NCBI GenBank assembly: GCA_036417435.1
Contig: CM070907.1
Coordinates: 63,968,001 to 64,032,000 of the forward strand
Origin: Inia geoffrensis
Lineage: Eukaryota; Chordata; Mammalia; Artiodactyla; Iniidae
DNA length: 64,000 bases
Direction: 5' to 3'
The notes under the pieces are model-generated. The model was not told the DNA's origin. It saw nothing but the letters and a program-made list of their open reading frames with translations, and ran no database searches. Below are positions 59,336-64,000 of this stretch, piece by piece. The position numbers were made by a program, and so were the translations under genes. The number at the start of each line of letters is the position of its first letter. Position 1 is the first letter of the stretch.

Positions 59336-61230
59336 TTTAATTGTGGTTTTATCAAGTTCTTCCATTTATAAAAGTTTTTATCTTATGCAGTTCACTCTTA
59401 TTTTGTTTGGCATATAAGAATTTGTAGCAGAGATATATTCCTTTTACCATTCAAAATATCCTTTTCTGTCTTATTGAATATTTTACTATGAATTCCACTT
59501 TATTTAGTAATAATTTTGTCTCCTTGTTGTTGTTCAGTTTTTTTATGTCTTGTACATTTGTCAGTGTTTCTCTGACAGGGCTAAGAGGAAGCTGGTATTC
59601 ACAGATGCTCAATTATCAATTGCCTATAACAAATATCTGTTTTGATTGGTTAGTTCCCATGCCATATTAGTTAACTATTTTAAAAATCACTTTGAGGGCA
59701 TTTTTTTTCCTTTGGTTTCTTATAAACAGCTGGATGGACAGATGTTAACTTTTCTCCCAATTTGTGACCCTTTGTCATTTGATGGGATAATTTCATTTAT
59801 TAAATTTATTATTATAATTTATATGTTTAGTTTTATTTTTTCCATTATATTTTACACATGCTATTTACTACATTTTGCTGCCACTTCTTTCTTTATTTTC
59901 TTCTTTCTGCTAGTTTAAGTTTTAAAACTTTCCTCTTTTCTCTGTTATTTAATATGGGAGTTTCACTATGTTTTTTTTCTGATAATGGCTACCTTTCTAT
60001 TTTTAGTCATATTAAACCTATATTACTTTATTGATAAAAATATATATTATTGTTCCAACCAAAAGTAGGGTGTTTATATGCTTTAGCTTCCCTACTCTTA
60101 CTCTCCCTACTCTAACTAAAATGAAACCTGGAATATTCTTTTTATTTCCCCATTTCATTAGCTCTCCATCCAAAAATAGGTTAAAATTTCTTGAAATAAA
60201 TTACAATTTATTTCAAGGCTACAAATAAGTTTTTCCTTATGGATGTCTCTCTGTATCAAGGATCAGTTCCCAATTATATTTTACCAAAAACTACTTAGAA
60301 TTAACTGCTATAAAATTTTAATAGACGAATTATTTCTTTTTGCTTATTCTTTCCTCATTTTTGGTGTTATTTGATATTCAGCTGCCTTGAATATTTCTAG
60401 AGTAATTTCCTCAGTAACTGTACATGAGTTGTACATAATTGTGCATGGTGGACCACTGTGGTTTTCGTTTACCCAGCATCCCTTTTCCTTTCTTATAGTT
60501 TCAGAGCCCTGCTTCCCTGTGACAAATCCATTTCATTTATTTGGGTAAGGCCCTACCCAACTCTACCTAACTCTTCAACTTCCCAGGAAACGGCATATGA
60601 CCCAAATCCTGGGCTCTTTCGTCAAGATGCATCAGAGAGCATCACTTTCTCTTTGAGGATTTCTAAACTTACAGAATGGGAGTCAAGGTGTTGGTGGCCT
60701 CCTGCTGCTATGTATAGAGAGACGGTAAAACCAAGAGGTGGTGAAACAGAGCCCAGATGACATCACTGATCCATGACTGAAGTCTGCCAATGGACATGGA
60801 AATAGTTTAGTTGAGCTCTGATAGTTCCAACCAAGATTTAGATTAATACAGGTGATATACCTTTTTAATCACTGCATGGATAAGAAACTTTGTACTCTTG
60901 TACTAAACAATCACATCTGTAAGATTCCTAGATTATAATCATTTTGCCTAAATTGTCTGTGAATTTTGTTCTACTAGCTACTAGATGTTGCAAGTGAGAA
61001 ATCCAACACCAATCTAACGTTCGTTTGCAATTCACCTTTAGAAGTTGTAGTCCAAAGTCTTATTGACTTGTACCCCCCAACAAAACATACCAAGATTTTG
61101 TTACTGGCATGCAGAATTTTACTGAAATACCACCCTACCAATGAATGTAGAATGAAATTTAAATTTTTATGATAAGTTTTTAGTTTCAATATTTTAATAG
61201 TTTAAGAACTGATACAAATAACTGATTTGC
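59336..61230. other. Unique AT-rich sequence
   Basis: No gene recognised. T-rich stretches produce short hydrophobic frames (e.g. 59646-59918) without meaning. Confidence 0.4.
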
Positions 61231-61234
61231 CATA

Positions 61235-61800
61235 GTGTGTAATGAGTGTCTGGACAGGTGAGGAGAGGAATTACTACTTGAAGAGATTATGGAAAGGCTT
61301 GTGGAGAGGTTGAAGTTTGAGTTGAGATGGATGAAATTTCAATAAACAGAGAATTTGTAGGTAGGATATTCCAGTGAGAAGTTAGGCATGAACAGACCGA
61401 TCAGGTCCAAACATTGAAGACTGTTTAGAAAATGGAAAGGTTATTGGAATTGAGTGAAAAGTGATGAGAAATTTTATAAGAAAATATTCTGGGATCAGAT
61501 TGTACAGGTCCAGGAATGACCAGCTGAGGAGTTTCAAGGTTATTCTTTCTGTAGAGGGCAGCCTGGGAAGGTTTGTGGCAGTGGAATGGAAAGAGGATAA
61601 CAGATGGGAGCCATTTCTTTGACCCTAGAGAAATACAGTGAAGCCTGTTTGTGACAGTGGCAGTGAGATTGAAACCTAGGCCCTCCACAGTGTTAGCCAA
61701 ATTAGGTTCAGCGTAGGATTTGGAAGAGTTTCACTGCTAACTCTGTTTTGATTTCATGGAAGAGCAGAGTAATAAAGATGGTGGTAAAGACAGCCCCTGG
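61235..61800 (+). repeat. Ancient interspersed repeat, likely same family as 33870
   Basis: Words 'tgaagtttgagttgagatgg', 'gatattccagtgagaagtta', 'gaccagctgaggagtttcaa' and 'gagagcag'-like successors fit an old mammalian repeat. Confidence 0.4.
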
Positions 61801-61971
61801 GCATGAATTTGCAAGTAAGTGACAGGTTGGAAGCACGGGAATGAATTGTTTTTATAACACCTCCATCTGCTTGATCATTGCACAGTAAATCATGTAGGTT
61901 AGCAATAACAGTTTCCTATTGTAACAGGCTTATTTGCACTTCCATAAATTCTGGTTTAAAAGCTTAGATGT

Positions 61972-64000
61972 GGGGAGACCTTCAAGATGGCGGAAGAGTA
62001 AGACGTGGAGATCACCTTCCTCCCCACAGATACATCAGAAATACATCTACATGTGGAACAACTCGTACAGAACACCTACTGAACGCTGGCAGAAGACCTC
62101 CGACCTCCCCAAAGGCAAGAAACTCCCCAAGTACCTGGGTAGGGCAAAAGAAAAAACAGAAACAAAAGAATAGGGACGGGACCTGCACCAGTGGCAGGGA
62201 GCTGTGAAGGAGGAAAGATTTCCACACACTAGGAAGCCCCTTCGCGGGCAGAGACTGAGGGTGGCGGATGGGGGAAGCTTCGGAGCCACGGAGGAGAGCG
62301 CAGCAACAGGGGTGCAGAGAGCAAAGCGGAGAGATTCCCGCACTCCCGACCGGCACTCACCAGCCCCAAAGGCTTCTCTGCTCACCTGCCGGGGCGGGCG
62401 GGGCTGGGAGCTGAGGCTCGGGCTTCGGTCGGAGCGCAGGGAGAGAACTGGGGTTGGCTGCATGAACACAGCCTGAAGGGGGCTAATGTGCCACAGCTAG
62501 CCAGGAGGGAGTCCGAGAAAAAGTCTGGACCTGCTGAAGAGGCAAGAGACCATCGTTTCAGGTGCACGAGGAGAGGGGATTCAGAGCACCGCCTAAATGA
62601 GCTCCAGAGACGGGCGAGAGCCGCGGCTATCAGCGTGGACCCCAGAGACAGGCATGAGACGCTAAGGTTGCTGCTGCTGCCACCAAGAAGCCTGTGTGCG
62701 AGCACAGGTCACTCTCCACACCTCCCCTCCAGGGAGCCTGTGCAGCCCGCCACTGCCAGGGTCCCGGGATCCAGGGACAACCCCGGGAGAACGCACGGCG
62801 CGCCTCAGGCTGGTGCAACGTCACGCCGGCCTCTGCCGCCGCAGGCTCGCCCCGCACTCCGTGACCCTCCCTTTCCCCGGGCCGGAGTGAGCCAGAGCCT
62901 CCGAATCAGCGGCTCCTTTAACCCCGTCCTGTCTGAGCGGAGAACAGACGCCCTCCGGCAACCTACACGGACAGGCGAGGCCAAATCCAAAGCTGAGCAC
63001 CTGGGAGCTGTGAGAACAAAGAAGAGAAAGGGAAATCTCTCCCAGCAGCCTCAGGAGCAGCGGATTAAATCTCCACAATCAACTTAATGTACCCTGCATC
63101 TGTGGAATACCTGAATAGACAACGAATCATCCCAAACTGAGGAGGTGAGCTTTGGGAGCAATGATATATATATGTCTTTTCCCTTTTTCTCTTTTTTGTG
63201 AATGTGTATGTGTATGCTTCTGTCTGTGATTTTATCTGTATAGCTTTGCTTTTACCATTTGTCCTAGGGTTCTGTCTGTCCATTTTTTTTTTTTTTTTAG
63301 TATAGTTTTTAGTGCTTGTTATCATTGGTGGATTAGTATTTTGGTTTGGTTGCTGTATTCTTTCTTTCTTTTTTTTCTTTTTTTATTACTTTTAAATTTT
63401 TTATTTTTAATAATTATTTTCTATTTTAATGGCTTTATTTTATTGTTTTATTTCTTTCTTTCTTTTTTCTTTTTTTCTCCCTTTTCTTCTGAGCTGTGTG
63501 GCTGACAGGGTCTTGGTGCCCCGGCCGGGTGTCAGGCCTGTGCCTCTGAGGTGGGAGAGCTGAGTTCAGGACACTGGTACACCAGAGACCTCCCGGCTCC
63601 ACGTAATAATCAAATGGAAAAGGTTCTCCCAGAGATCTCCACCTCAACGCTAAGACCCGGCTCCACTCAATGACCAGCAAGCTACAGTGCTGGACGCCCT
63701 ATGCCAAACAACTAGCAAGACAGGACAGGACCAGAAACCCACCCATTAGCAGAGAGGCTGCCTAAAATCATAATAAGGTCACAGACACCCCAAAACACAC
63801 CACCAAACGCGGAACTGCCCACCAGAAAGACAAGATCCAGCCTCATCCCTCAGCACACAGGCAGTAGTCCCCTCTACCAGTAAGCCTACACAACCTTAGC
63901 CACTGGGGGTAGACACCAAAAACAACGGGAACTACGAACCTGCAGCCTGTGAAAAGGAAACCCCTAACACAGTAAGTTAAGCAAAAGAGAAGACAGAGAA
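61972..64000 (+). mobile_element. LINE-1 copy D, 5' UTR, starts at the element's 5' end, continues past the window
   Basis: Begins with gggagaccttcaagatggcg, containing the cAAGATGGcg-type YY1-like site expected at the very 5' end of full-length L1s. Then comes a GC/CpG-rich promoter segment (about 62200-62990), a T/CT-rich stretch (63280-63480) and the block 'gctgacagggtcttggtgcc ... ccaaacaactagcaagacag' that precedes ORF1 in cetartiodactyl L1s. The last bases (gcaaaagagaagacagagaa) approach ORF1. The internal promoter is present, so this may be a full-length copy. Whether ORF1 and ORF2 are intact cannot be seen. Confidence 0.88.

Overview
This is a window of mammalian nuclear DNA, almost entirely non-coding and dense in retroposons. 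The organism is very probably a cetacean or a close relative (Cetartiodactyla). Ten tRNA-Glu-like CHR-type SINEs carry the characteristic head 'ggcttccctggtggcgcagt', several LINE-1 copies match the cetartiodactyl L1 family, and I see no Bov-A or BovB elements of the kind that fill ruminant genomes. A toothed whale is my best guess. This rests on repeat recognition by eye, not on a search.

The only confidently identified gene part is the first coding exon of ME3 (mitochondrial NADP-dependent malic enzyme), on the minus strand at 40884-41066. It sits in a CpG island at about 40800-41660 that holds its promoter. The exon ends in a clean GT donor at 40883-40882. I found no second ME3 exon, so everything below 40883 is inferred to be ME3 intron and everything above about 41.7 kb to be upstream sequence.

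Layout. 1-5245: L1 copy A, broken in both ORFs, with a SINE inside. 5.2-13.2 kb: old MIR, hAT and LTR fragments, plus one unexplained 125-codon open frame behind a strong splice acceptor (6129-6506). 13.2-16.9 kb: L1 copy B with a SINE inside, cut off and fused to a SINE lacking its 5' end. 17-25 kb: mostly unique sequence, MIR and two L2 tails. 25.5-27.9 kb: a 5'-inverted (twin-primed) L1 carrying a SINE. 28-40 kb: microsatellites, MIRs, a MaLR LTR and four CHR SINEs, two of them close together in opposite orientation. 40.8-41.7 kb: ME3 promoter and exon. 41.9-61.9 kb: L2, MIR and MaLR fragments, two short L1 3' ends with target-site duplications, a CG/CA Z-DNA-type tract and long unique AT-rich stretches. 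61.97-64.0 kb: the 5' UTR of a further L1, entering at its true 5' end and running off the window.

There is no operon-like organisation. The functional unit is one host gene promoter surrounded by layers of retroposons. I see no tRNA or rRNA gene, CRISPR array, or convincing new biological system. Old-repeat boundaries are approximate.
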